A stretch of 64,000 bases of DNA from Sistotremastrum niveocremeum HHB9708 (lineage: Eukaryota; Basidiomycota; Agaricomycetes; Sistotremastrales; Sistotremastraceae), in assembly GCA_001630475.1 (NCBI GenBank), contig KV419394.1, positions 1,400,489 to 1,464,488 of the forward strand, written 5' to 3'. Positions 26,388-37,866 of the stretch are shown here, piece by piece. Numbering within the stretch: the stretch's first letter is position 1; every line of letters begins with the position of its first letter. The notes beneath the pieces were generated by a model. It saw only the letters and a list, made by a program, of their open reading frames with translations. It ran no database searches and was not told where the DNA came from. Both the position numbers and the translations under genes were made by a program.

Positions 26388-26761
26388 GGCAAAAGACCGT
26401 CAGCTCGTGTCAACTGCGTGAAGTCGTGGCGGGCGGATTTACAGAAAGGATGGGAGGGGAGATGGAGGGGGTGGACAGGCTACAAGCCTTAGTTCCAGGA
26501 GCGGAACAGCCCTAAGTGATCGTGTTTGCGGAAAACAAAGATTTGCTGATGCCCAGCCCCAACCCTAACCTCGTACACAACGCTTGATCGGATGGGTCAC
26601 ATTTCTATCGCCTGAAAATCATTCGTATATGTAGGCTACTACTTTTATTCACAGTCTGCTTTGCACCACCACAACGCAGCGTAGCAACGGTGCGTGACCG
26701 CGTCAGTCACCGTCTTCGGCGCCCAGTCACCGTCATCTCGCCCTCACATCCTCAAGCGACC
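26388..26761. promoter_or_regulatory. Shared divergent promoter region of MYO2 and VPS2
   Basis: A 374-bp gap between divergent start codons, presumably carrying both promoters. It has no gene-like frame. Repeated CGTGACCGCGTCAGTCACCGTC-like segments occur near 26690-26735, where GTCACCGTC appears twice within about 25 bp. No known binding site is evident. Confidence 0.45.
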
Positions 26762-27733
26762 ATGAATATTATTGTCGGTTCATATGCCATTCGTTCAGCT
26801 AAATACGTCTTATCAAGCTCTAGGATACCCTCTTCGGCCGAACTGTCACTCCGGCGGAACGCCTCAGGCAGCATCAGCGAGCTCTCGCAAAGGCGCAGCG
26901 CGAGCTGGACAGAGAGCGCACCAAGCTTGAACAGCAAGAGAAGAAGCTGATCATGGACATCAAGAAGTCAGCTAAGGCAGGACAGATGGTGCATAATTAC
27001 TTCCACTCCTCCTCTGCCGAGTAACACCAGCTTGCTATCTGTCAGAACGCTTGCAAAGTTATGGCCAAGGATCTTGTCCGCACTCGACGATACGTACAAA
27101 AATTCTACCAAATGCGTACCCAACTTCAAGCAGTCGGCCTGAGAATTCAAACTCTCCGAAGCAATCAGCAGATGGCCGACGCCATGCGAGGAGCTACACG
27201 GGTCACTGAGTTCTCTGTCGGTCATTCGGCTATATGACTGACTAGAGACAAACAGGCTATGGCTTCCATGAACAGAGGTCTCAACCTGCCATCGATCCAG
27301 CGAATCATGAACGAATTTGAGAAGGAAAGCGCTACCATGGACATGAAAGAGGAGATGATGTCCGATGCCGTAGACGACGTCATGGATGATGAGGCCGAGG
27401 ACGAGGAAGAGGAGGGGGATAAGATTGTCAAAGAAATCTTGGACGAGATTGGCGTTAGCGTTCAGCAGCAGGTATGATATGCACTTATGCCCCGATGCAT
27501 CCATTTGCTCATACACTTGTTCCAATTTGCAGTTGTCAGAAACCCCCTCGGGGCTGGCCTCACTATCAGTTTCCCAAGCAAATAGACCTGTTGCTGTTGC
27601 AATAGGTGAATCAGAAGGTCCCGTGGGTCCAGCTCCTGAATCCCGAGGTAACAATGAGAAACCCTCTACCGGTCTTGCTCCCCTCAACGACGAGGATGCC
27701 CTACAAGCTCGCTTAGACAACCTACGGCGATGA
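26762..27733 (+). CDS. VPS2: ESCRT-III subunit Vps2/Did4 (CHMP2)
   Basis: A Snf7-family ESCRT-III subunit that polymerises on endosomal membranes and recruits the Vps4 ATPase. The start exon is only 12 nt (ATGAATATTATT). It is joined over a 50-nt intron (26774-26823) to GAT ACC CTC TTC, giving MNII-DTLFGRTVTPAERLR, which matches the CHMP2 N-terminus. The body has ALAKAQRELDRERTKLEQQEKK, VMAKDLVRTRRYVQKFY and GLRIQTLRSNQQMADAM. The C-terminal part has SMNRGLNLPSIQRIM, EKESATMDMKEEMMSDA and a strongly acidic stretch. The end, NDEDALQARLDNLRR, is a MIM1-type helix that binds the Vps4 MIT domain. Four introns interrupt the frame. It is divergent from MYO2. The distinction from Vps24 and Snf7 rests on the N-terminus and the MDMKEEMM block. 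Confidence 0.93.
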
Positions 27734-28016
27734 TGTGATGCAGCACTAAAGCCAACGAACCAGTCCAGATCTCATATCTGCTTTCCTTGATTTTGCATCA
27801 TTCCTTGTATCTGTACCGCTGCGTTGGAATCGGAACGTAGAATAGACTATATTTCTACGCCTCTATATTTCTTTGCGTATAAATTATCTCAGAGATACCA
27901 GTAGTCCCGCTATCAGGGCATCGCCGCATCAGCTTCTCCGGTCGAGAGCAACAACAAAATAGACAGCACGATTCAGTGGCTGATAATGGTTCTGGCCAAA
28001 GAACGCATACAAGACC

Positions 28017-30781
28017 TCATCCCACACGCAGGTTGACAATGCTCCGGGCCTCATTGGCGTTCAATTTCCACACGGTTCCCGAGCTACTGTAGAAATCGTC
28101 GACGTCCTCCTCCTAAAAGCGACATGTTAGACGTGGGAACTTCTTTCACCGCCAAAAAGCGTACCATATCAAGATTTAAAAGCGTAGATATTTGCTGCAA
28201 GCGTTGGAACTTCTCCCTGACATCTCCAAAAATGGTTTGGGATGAAAGAAAGGTCATTGCAGAACGCAGATCGTGGTCAAATCGTATGGCTCCGAGCTTC
28301 GGTACCCTCAGTTTCGTAGTCTTAAAAAGTGTCTATCAATTCACCGACCTCTGTATATCTCATACTCAAAACCTGTTTCTCCCAAGGCCTTACCAGAACA
28401 TCCACTACTAAAAAGAAAAAGTGCCGATAATTGAATTCTGTGAATGTGTCCTATTCCCAGTGAGGCCTAATTCCCACGGGTTGAGGTCAGACTCACTTGG
28501 AAGCCATCTGTCAAAGCTTCCCATCCTTTGATGAAACGTTTGCGAACTACATCTTGCTGCTCCGCCACCGCATAGGAATCTTCGGTCAAAGAATAAGACG
28601 TGTCTTTGTACAGATCTGTCACGAATTGCCTGATACGAGGGCGAACGAGTTGCGAGAAGATCTGATCTACGCCGGCCTGTTTCCAATGAGAAAAGGCAAT
28701 CAACAGAGTAATAAGGGTACCTTTACAGCACCACGGAATTTTGTAACTACAGAGGCAAGCGATGAGAGCTCCGTCTGTACATTTGGGATGTCGTTTGATG
28801 AATATATTTGTGGGATGATGTTCGAATGAACCATATCCCGAATCAGACGTTCAAGATGGGACGCTGACGTTTCCAGATCATTGAGATGCGTCTAGAATGA
28901 TCGTCAGCGGAGCACCAGCGGCTGACAGAAGGCATACAACGAAGGCCGTTCTCGACTCCTTTTCTGCCTTGACGGCAGTTCCGCTTGGCACTAGGCCAGA
29001 ATACACGTTGTCTAATTTTGACTTTAAGACTCCTCCGAGATCTCGATCCAGAATGTCGGAGACCCGGGTTGTCATCTTCGCAACAGTTGATACATCTCCG
29101 GCAGAGATGGTACGGGTCAAGACGGCTTTTAAGACATAGAAAACATCGTCGGGCATCGTGGTAATGGGAGGGGCTGCCGACGTATCCACTGTCGCTACAC
29201 GGTGTGCCTAGTAGTGATTTTGATGAATAAAACGAAATCAGAAATCGCTTCTCTGACCTTTTCAATAATGACCTTAAGATACCAGGTCTCTAGAGGAAGA
29301 TAGTAATTGTTCAGAAGATCGTCAAAGACAGCCCTACAGCGGCTCTCTTTCAGCGGAGCATAAGGATCGTGGAGGCCAGCTTCAGTCGAGGGGTCGTCAA
29401 GATCAACCCTCGCGTGGTTGCTATTTTCTGGGTCATTCTCCGTTGTCCCATCTTCAGGGTTGCTTGGAGTATCAGGCTAATGCCGCACTTTAGTCGTTGA
29501 GACAGAAGATATGCATTACCACCCACACTCAGACGATCTACAAGGAATTGGCGGAACAGATTCCAGCGGCCAGCAATTGACGCAACCTCGTTGAGTAGCT
29601 TGTCGATTTCTCGAGGGTCCGGCCCGTCGTCTGGGCTGACACCCACCTTTCGCGTCTGTAGCGATCTCACATCGCTGAGCTGATAATTTGAATGTAAGGA
29701 ACGGCACGCTGCGAGAGCAAAAGTCGTACCGTCCGTTTCGCAGATCGGTCTTCCTCCCAGCCTTCAAGGAGGGTTGCAACAACTCTATCGCATTCGTTCA
29801 GCAGTTTGCGAATAACTGACGACATCTTGCCGCCTCCGTAGTATTTTTCCACGACCGGTTGATGCTGATCAACAATTTTCGCTATACTCTCGAAGAGGGA
29901 CGTCAAACTGGCAACATAGTAGAGTGGAGAAGATACTTTCATTGGGTTAATATCGAGCTCAGAAAAAGGGGATCGAAATGTGCGTGCGTACATTTTGCAG
30001 GAACGGGGGGCCGGCTTCTTACTAGATCGACGACAAAAGCAGCATAAGCTTGTAGTCCTTCTTCTTCCCAGCCTACAGCCGGAAATAGCTTGAAGAATCT
30101 GCTAATGGCGGCAGAATCTCTAGCGCGACTGGCCGCCTCAAACTCGCGTTTGAATATTTCCAGTAGTTGCTCTCGAGCTGCTTGCAAGGTCTCTGAAGGA
30201 GGGAGAGGCAACTCCGAAGTAGGCTGGCAATCTTGACGATTTGAATGCTATGCGGAGGTAATGAGCGAAGAACTCACAACAGTAGCTTCAGCAAACTGGC
30301 CCCCAATTATATCAGGAGGCAAAGCCATAGCTTTAGCACAATGTCGGGTTGCAGAATCATAGTCCTGGGCTTCCATGGCTGAGTTGAAAGAAGATAAGGA
30401 TGACTTGAGCTCCATAACCAGACCGACGCGTTCGACAGACATTCGAACGCGCCTCATCTCTTCGTCTAACGAGCGTACTCGGCCACCGACACGTTCGGCT
30501 GTCTTGGCTGTCTTTGACACCTTCTCAGACAACAAGACGGCATCGAGGCGGATTTCGTCAATTTGAGGAACTAAAGTTTGGAGCTGAGCTAGAAAGGCGT
30601 CGATTGGTTCACGAGAGGATAGCAGGGAGGATAGTGACTGAGAAATATCGGCCTCTTGTGATTGAATTGTAGATAGCGTTGACAATATATCGGACAAGGA
30701 AGTCAGCGACTTGATTGGCTTCAGATCCTCATGAAAGCCTAAAGTCGATGACTGCTCGGTGGTCGTACTCCCATGGTCCAT
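28017..30781 (-). CDS. COG4: Conserved oligomeric Golgi complex subunit 4
   Basis: COG4 is a lobe-A subunit of the tethering complex for retrograde vesicles at the Golgi. The start MDHGSTTTEQSS at 30781 is followed by a helical N-terminus. This region has LTSLSDILSTLSTIQSQEADIS, DAVLLSEKVSKTAKTAERVGGRVRSLDEE and SFNSAMEAQDYDSATRHCAKAMALP, the standard COG4 opening. Further on are AASRARDSAAISRFFKLFPAVGWEEEGLQAYAAFV, the central VVEKYYGGGKM block and DPREIDKLLNEVASIAGRW. The end is EEDVDDFYSSSGTVWKLNANEAR, the highly conserved COG4 C-terminus, with TGA at 28017-28019. About ten introns are present. It is head-to-head with the JmjC gene across 133 bp. The call is secure. Confidence 0.92.
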
Positions 30782-30914
30782 TGCTTACCTAATATACGGA
30801 CATTTTCATCATGAATTTTCGCGTGCCACGATCCGGCCAAATAAATACAAATTGTTTCCCTGGTTCGATCGGAAAGGAAGTCAAAGTGGAATAGTGTCTG
30901 GGATTTAGTCGTAT

Positions 30915-33304
30915 ATGGCTCCCTCTCGCCGTCGTACATCTCGTCGAGGGGCGCCCACTACGCCAAAGAAAGAGTCGACGGCACAGCCTCAGCGCCCTCC
31001 GAGTTCAGAGCCTGAGGAATCGGAAGAGGGCACTCCTTCGCAGACAAACGTTCCTGAACGTACCGCGGCGGAAAAGTGTCCAGCATGCAAAGACGACGAA
31101 ACCGCACCCCTTGATTCAGAGCAGGACACCTGGATCAGATGCGATGCTTGCAAATCATGGTACCATTGGCGATGTGTAGCTGAGGAAGGCCAGGATCATG
31201 AGACAGTGGACAAGTGGTACGCCTTCTTCAGCTGTGCCTCCCGCCGCGCCTTCTTTCTCACTCACTTCAGGTATTGCCAGTCTTGTCGTGCCGCTGATCA
31301 AACTCGGGTCATTACTTTCAAACCACCCGCCCGAAAATCTTCTCGCAAACGAGCAAATCGCGATTATGCTTCGTTGCACGCCGGCTTAGAGGCCGGTCCG
31401 AACAAGTGGCTCAAGATAATGGAGGGGAAGACGATTCTGGACGACAATTTCCAACGACTCAAGGGATCCATGTTGACCATGGATTGGTTGCATTCGAATG
31501 ATACAGCTTTGCGGGAGCCCGTCGTCATCGAAAAACCAGAAGGACTGGGCATGAGCATGCCACCTGATGAATTTGAGGTCAAAGATGTGGCTGAGATTGT
31601 CGGCGAGAATACCCCTGTTGAAGTCATTGGTGAGCTCTCTTCACGTACGCTTCCTACTATGTCTGACGGCAGATTCTTAGACGTGAATACCCAATCCAAT
31701 GTTCCAAATTGGAACCTGGCCAAGTGGACAGAGTATTATTATTCAGAGTCTCGTTTACGCGACAAGATTCGGAACGTGATCTCTCTTGAGATATCCAATA
31801 CTCCACTAGCTGCGAAAGTGGTACCACCTCGGCTGGTGCGTGAACTGGATTGGGTAGAACAGTTCTGGCCCTCGGGAAAACGCGGGAAGGGACATGCATA
31901 TCCTAAAGTTCAGTTATACTGCTTAATGGGTGTGGCACAAGCATGGACCGTCAGTCTCTCTCGCCCTCTTCAACTTTTTCTCTGTTGTTGAAACCAAGTC
32001 ACAGGATTGGCACATCGATTTTGCAGGTTCATCGGTGTATTATCACATTTTTAAAGGCGCCAAGGCATGTTCTTTCTGTTCCTTCTCGTATCTTCCCACA
32101 ACGGAAATCATCGCAGACCTTTTATTTCATCCGCCCCACAACTCATAACCTTGCCGCGTATGAAAAATGGTCGGGAAGCGAAACGCAGAACCAGGTCTGG
32201 CTGGGCGACATGGTAGATGAAGTCGTTAAGGTGGAACTCCATCAAGGGAGTACTATGTGCGTATCTGTTTGTCTCGATTTTAGCCCATGTTTTTATACTC
32301 CATGTAGGATCATTCCTACCGGATGGATACACGCCGTCTACACTCCTGAAGACTCATTGGTTTTCGGAGGCAATTTTTTGCATTCCTACAACGTCCAAAC
32401 TCGTCAGTGCACGCACTGACTCCTATTTCACACACTAACCTGCGATTAGAACTCCGAGTTAGGGATATCGAAATCACAACCCATGTCCCGAAAAAATTTC
32501 GCTTCCCTTTCTTTACAAAGTGAGTGACCCAGGCCATCTATGCGACGCGCCTCTAACTGGGATAGATTATGTTGGTATGTGGGAGAAAAGTACCTTCGTG
32601 AATTAAAGGCGAAAGAGGATCTTCCTGTTCGAGTTCTTGAGTCTATCGAGTCCCTTGCGCAATTCTTAGTGAACGAGGCGCGAACAATGGAACGAGGAGC
32701 AGACCCAGCGCAGAGAGAGGCCAAGGACATGGTGCCGACCGATAAAGTCAAAGACCCCTCTGCATTGGCTAGAGAACTTCGCTGGAGAGTGCGTATTGCT
32801 TTGGGTAGTGGCTCTGGAGATGAAGGCAAAGGAAAACCAAAAGTTCTGCCACACGTCAATGGAACCAACAAAAGGAAACGGGATGCAAAGGATGTGGGCG
32901 TCAAGAACCCAGTCGATGCGGAGCCGACGATCTTCAAACATTTCAAGCCCCGGCATTGGGATAAGGAATTGCGACATCCTGGTTCCGTTCAAACAGAAAA
33001 GCGACAAAAGGGCCGACCGACCTTACCGTTGGGAGAGGACTGGCTCGAATGGAAGGACAGCAGTCCCGAGGTACGTGGTGATGATGCAGAGGAGGCTGAA
33101 GTTGAGAGCAGACATGATTTAACTATCCGGGCCCGTTCCTTTGAAGAGAATGGTATTTTGTATGTGGAGCGACACTGGGCTGAGCGGAAACTCGAGATTT
33201 GGAAGTGGCCCGTGACGGCGAGCTCAGAGCTGACGCCCGACGCTGGCTCTGCGATGGAAGGCATCGTGGACGAAAATTCGGACCTGAAGGACGAGTCTAA
33301 TTGA
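30915..33304 (+). CDS. PHD + JmjC histone demethylase, KDM2/JHDM1 type
   Basis: A predicted Fe(II)/2-oxoglutarate-dependent lysine demethylase acting on chromatin, by homology on H3K36. After a basic Ser/Pro N-terminus comes a PHD finger: [22 protein letters not shown], and WYCQSC rebuilt over an intron. The KDM2 linker [20 protein letters not shown] follows. The JmjC domain has the iron ligands in [14 protein letters not shown] (His, Asp) and in [17 protein letters not shown] (His). It also has [22 protein letters not shown] and a C-terminal helical part with WYVGEKYL. The common family form of the first motif is HVDFGG, so HIDFAG is a mild variant. The intron at 32065-32116 uses a GC donor (AAG|GCATGT); splicing it restores [11 protein letters not shown]. 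The start is at 30915, 133 bp from COG4. Confidence 0.9.
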
Positions 33305-33626
33305 TATGTATATTTTAATTGTAATTATAGATGCACTATTCTCAGATGTTTCCCGGATCGGCCCATTGCGATCGAGCATGTTGACGCGTGTTGTTCAAAG
33401 GCTTCAACCTCTGTAACTGTACCCGTGAACCGCGTCATTATCCTGTCACACGAAGAGTCTGCATGGCCAATCAAGTGTTCTATCAAGATCAAGAAGGTGC
33501 TGCCTCTCATTTCTACAGAAAGCAAAGCAGGCCCTGTACTCATTCGTATCTTTCTACCATCATTCACCATCTTCAGCTTCCGCTGGCAATGCAGGGCCCT
33601 ATCCGACCCCACGACAATCCGCAGAG
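33305..33626. other. Intergenic region
   Basis: A 322-bp tandem gap between the JmjC gene and the Sel1-repeat gene. Short frames run through it on both strands without a recognisable motif. It presumably holds the 3' flank of the first gene and the promoter of the second. Confidence 0.5.
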
Positions 33627-35680
33627 ATGGACCCAGGAAGACGTAGAAATCTCACTATTTTGGCTATGAGCTTATTTGACGCACCCGCTAGGCGTCGTGA
33701 CTTTGCAAGATCATGCGAGCGGCGAATTTACACGAAATCAACATCCTACATCGATCCCTCGCCACCGAGACCCGTATGATCCGGAACAGCTGGATATGCA
33801 ATCCCTTCGAATCTCTAACTCACATCCTTCGGCGTCTTCTGGTCCACGCGAGGGTCCCCAGGTTTTCACCTCCAACTCAGTCTCAGCGGTCCCTCAACCA
33901 GGATATAACCAATTGGGTGATCAGTGGTCACCCCATGGTGAACCGACTGTAGAACAGAGAGACCAACGAGACCACTACTACGATCACTCTCCTTATCGGA
34001 GAAACACTGAGCCTGCCATTTACGAACATTCTACGCCCTCGTATCAGAGTCATTACACCGAGGATGCTTATTATGCACCAGAACCCGACACATACTATGA
34101 TCCCACCTATAACACAAACCCACAATATCCCCAGCATCAGGATTGGGAACCTGAACACAGTCAGTCCTCAAGAAGCGCCTACGACCCACTATACGCGGCG
34201 GCGGCTGATGTTTTGGGAGGAGCACCTCCGGCACCACCAGCATCTACAAATGTGTACAACTCATCTTTTCCCGTACACCCTTCCCCCCGTCCATCTCCTC
34301 ATCCTCAGTATTCCTTGCCCCCCAATTCGCAATTAGACGGACGAGCCATGGCGCCGCCATATTCTAATCAGGCATACCCCTCTTCGTCGTATTCTGTGGA
34401 TGCGTCCAATCCCCCTATGGATCCGAGCAATTCGAGGCCGTATCTTCAGCGAGCAGATACCGTCGCATCTGTGTCACCCAGCACACGCAAGACCAAAGCG
34501 ATTGATCTAACCCAACCTCCATACACACGAGAGTACATCGAACAATATCGGACAAGGATTAAAGGAGATCCGGATCCGGAGGCTCATTTCTTGTATGCGA
34601 AATATCTGATCGAGGCAGCCAAAAAGATGAATGAAAACACTGGAGACCAGAGATCGGCACGGAAATATAGGGATTCTTTGGTTGCGGAATCATTGAAAGT
34701 AATTCGACGTCTGGCTACCCAGTCGGATGCCTACGCCGAGGCGCAATTCTTTCTTGCGGATTGTCATGGCACGGGTATGCTTGGGCTACCTGTTGACCGG
34801 GAACGAGCCTACCACCTATATCTTCAGGCTGCGAAGCAAAATCACCCGTCAGCTGCGTATCGAGTCGCCGTTTGCAATGAAATTGGAGCCGGCACAAGGA
34901 GAGAGCACCCTCGTGCTTTCGCATTTTACAGGAAAGCTGCATCACTGGGAGATACACCGGCCATGTATAAATTGGGTATGATCTTATTGACTGGAGCTCT
35001 TGGCCAACCGAAAAACCCGCGTGAAGCTATTGGATGGCTGAAACGCGCCGCAGAGCAAGCGGACGAAGAAAACCCACACGCTCTCCATGAGCTTGGATTA
35101 CTGCACGAATCACCGACTTCCAATGTCGTAGTGCATGACGAAGCCTATGCAAAGGAACTATTCACTCAAGCTGCTCAGCTAGGATATACCCAATCACAGT
35201 TCAAGTTAGGACAGTGTTATGAGTATGGGAGTTTAACATGCCCCATCGATCCTCGACGGTCAATTGCGTGGTACACCAAAGCAGCGGAGAAGGGCGACCC
35301 TGAGGCTGAGCTGGCTCTCAGCGGATGGTATCTGACTGGCAGCGAAGGCGTTCTCAAGCAGAGCGATTCAGAAGCCTATCTCTGGGCCCGCAGAGCCGCC
35401 CAGAAAGGGCTCTCAAAGGCGGAGTACGCTGTAGGGTACTACGCTGAAGTTGGGATAGGCGTCAAACAAGATATTGAGTATGCCAAAAGATGGTACATGC
35501 GTGCAGCTGGTACGCGAAGCTCATGTTTGCGCCGTTCTCATATTGACGAATATTTTTCCAGCCCAGGGAAATAAACGTGCGATGAACCGTTTGACAGAGC
35601 TGAAGAGAATGGGTAATAAGAAGTACAACGGTGCGAGACCTACGCGGCAGCAGGCTAAGGACGAATGCGTGATCTTCTGA
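33627..35680 (+). CDS. SKT5: Sel1-repeat protein Skt5/Chs4, activator of chitin synthase
   Basis: Skt5/Chs4-type proteins activate and localise class IV chitin synthase (Chs3) at the plasma membrane. The N-terminal third is disordered and rich in Ser, Pro, Tyr and Gln. The conserved domain starts IDLTQPPYTREYIEQYRTRI and continues as at least six Sel1 repeats. Examples are ALYAKYLIEAA-like, QFFLADCHGTGMLGLPVDRERA, YRVAVCNEIGAGTRREHPRAFAFY and QFKLGQCYEYG. Splicing the last intron gives a final exon MNRLTELKRMGNKKYNG ending C-V-I-F-stop, a CaaX prenylation box as in yeast Skt5 and its homologues. The start at 33627 assumes a 49-nt intron (33643-33691) after MDPGR; an in-frame ATG at 33796 is the alternative. 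Confidence 0.9.
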
Positions 35681-35742
35681 ACTCTTCGATGTTATACGAG
35701 TACTGCTGTCGCGACCACATTGTTTGTTTACGCGAGTCAAAC

Positions 35743-37520
35743 ATGACCGATGACCTCACGCGACAAGCTACTCCGGTTGCGGGAGGGTCGAACAAACGCG
35801 CTGCTTCCACAGACTCTGCGTCCGGAATTTCTAAGAAAACGAAGACAAGTATGAAACTCTCATTACTGCGCAATCCTTTCGTTGACAATCCGGTCGCCAC
35901 AAGCGCATCCTTTTTTCCAATTGGCCAAGGATCGCTCCGCTACTCAGTTTTGGCGAGAAAACATCGATGGCAAGGGCGGCACATGCAAGCATGGGATACA
36001 TCAGACGTTGTCAAAAACTGATAGACTCGCGATATTTGACCTTGATGGGACTTTGATTGTGCCTCAGGAAGGCCGAAAGCATCCCACCTCAAGCACCGAT
36101 TGGCAGTGGTGGAGGAAAGAGGTTCCATCAGTGCTCAAGACTCTTCATCAGCAAGGGTTAGCACTTCAATCCTGATTCTTTCGGATCATATATCAAGGCT
36201 GCATAAGTTTCGGGATCACCATCGTCACCAATCAGAAGCTAACTCCATCGAGAATCAAAGCGTGGACGGCAAAAATACCTTTAATCGCTGAGAAAGTACG
36301 TCTCACAAGGTTTCTTCCCTGTCTCCGGTCATATTCATCTTCCATCAAAGTTACCGGATGTTCCGTTTCGAATACTGGCTGCTAACGGATCGGATGTTTA
36401 TCGCAAACCGTTACCTGGAATGTGGTGGGCGTTGCAGCGCCTCGCGAAGGCCGACGGTATGGAAATTGGTGAGTCTCAAGGTCGTAGTTTACGCAATGTC
36501 TGATCCACTCGCTCGTGTACCAGACGTGAAGACTTCTTTTTTCGTTGGAGATGCAGCTGGTAGACCGGCCGATCATTCTGATTGTGATAGAAAGTGGGCT
36601 TTAAACGCAGGCTTGCAGTTCTTCACGCCCGAGGTTCCCACTTTCCCGATCGCTCCCATCAAAAATGACCGATATGCATGACATTAGGAGTACTTTCTCA
36701 AGCTTCCGCCTGCCCCTTATGTTTTGAAAGGCTTAGACGTAACAAAGCTACCAACCAATCGTGAGCCCTCACAGGATGCCCATAACGTCTACAGCTCACC
36801 GGTCAGTTAGTACCTTATTGTGTGCCAACAGCAACACCAGTGGCTAAACCAAAAGGTCATAAACCCGAGATTGTTCTCTTCGTAGGCTGCCCTGGCCTCG
36901 GTAAAACAACTTTTTATAGAAAATATTTCAAGCCAAATGGGTATGCCCACGTCAATCAGGATAAACTCAAGACCAGGGCCAAGTGCTTGACTAGCGTGGA
37001 AGAGCTGATTACTGGTGGTAGCAGCTGTGTAGTCGGTGCGATTCTATGCAACTTATCTTTATGCGCATTGCACCCAAATGTTTTGATCACAGACAACACG
37101 AATAGGGACATCGCAACGAGAGCTTCATACACAGCGTTGGCGACAAAATTAAAGTGCCCAATTCGGTGGGCAGATTTTGTCCTAAGCAATACCCGTTATC
37201 TTATGAGAATTTTCTCAAGCTGTTTTGCTTTTCACGGTACAGTAGCCCTTGCGTGGCACAACGTTCTCTATCGTACGTGGTGCTTGACCGATGAGTCTAA
37301 GGAGCAAGAGGTTCGCGATTCTCTCGCATTTCAACCCTGGTACTCATATGAGCTACAGGACACTAGACAGCTTGTGCCTTACATGGCACTCGAGAAATTT
37401 TATAAAGAATATCAAGATCCCCATGCAGACGAAGGGTTTGACGAAATTAAGAAGGTGAATTGGAAATTTGACGGTAGCTTAGAAGACTTGCGTCGCTGGT
37501 CGATGTGGCTTGAGTTGTGA
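35743..37520 (+). CDS. Polynucleotide kinase 3'-phosphatase (PNKP/Pnk1)
   Basis: A DNA-end processing enzyme that removes 3'-phosphates and phosphorylates 5'-OH ends for break repair. A short basic Ser-rich N-terminus, without an FHA domain, is followed by the HAD phosphatase domain. Its nucleophile motif is AIFDLDGTL, then [14 protein letters not shown]. Splicing to the next exon gives [12 protein letters not shown], the family's TNQ motif. The aspartates and lysine of the late HAD motifs are in [24 protein letters not shown] and FFTPE. The kinase domain has Walker [13 protein letters not shown], then HVNQDKLKT and the [17 protein letters not shown] block. The stop is at 37518-37520. Absence of FHA fits fungal Pnk1. 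It is convergent with the RG/GW-repeat gene. Confidence 0.9.
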
Positions 37521-37866
37521 ACGATAGTGATCTGTATATTAATGGTGTCTGTCCAGTACATCAACTCTATCCATGGGTATTCTCCGCTATTACCAAAATA
37601 CAAGCATAGATTCCAAAGATTTCCAAGGCCAACATGATGGTTCGAGGTATAGCATGCTTCTGTGAATAAGGTCACTAAACACCGAAGCAAGTATCAGAGT
37701 ATCACGCACGCCATTGGTTCTGAACGTTTCGGTGTGATATTAGATCAGACGGAGAAAGCAAAGATCCCAAAGATAGAGAGTATCAGATATCCGAATGAGT
37801 CTGATGGAAAAACACCAGCCGCGAAGGCCAGTACTTGTCTATCTTGGAGGTTATCCGAGATTGGCT
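37521..37866. other. Convergent intergenic region
   Basis: A 346-bp gap between two converging genes. It presumably holds both 3' ends. I see no conserved frame or repeat in it. Confidence 0.5.

Noticed and set aside
36180-36300. Frameshift or disruption in the PNKP phosphatase domain
   Set aside because: An intron with donor GGGTTAGC and acceptor CATAAG restores [10 protein letters not shown], so no frameshift is needed.
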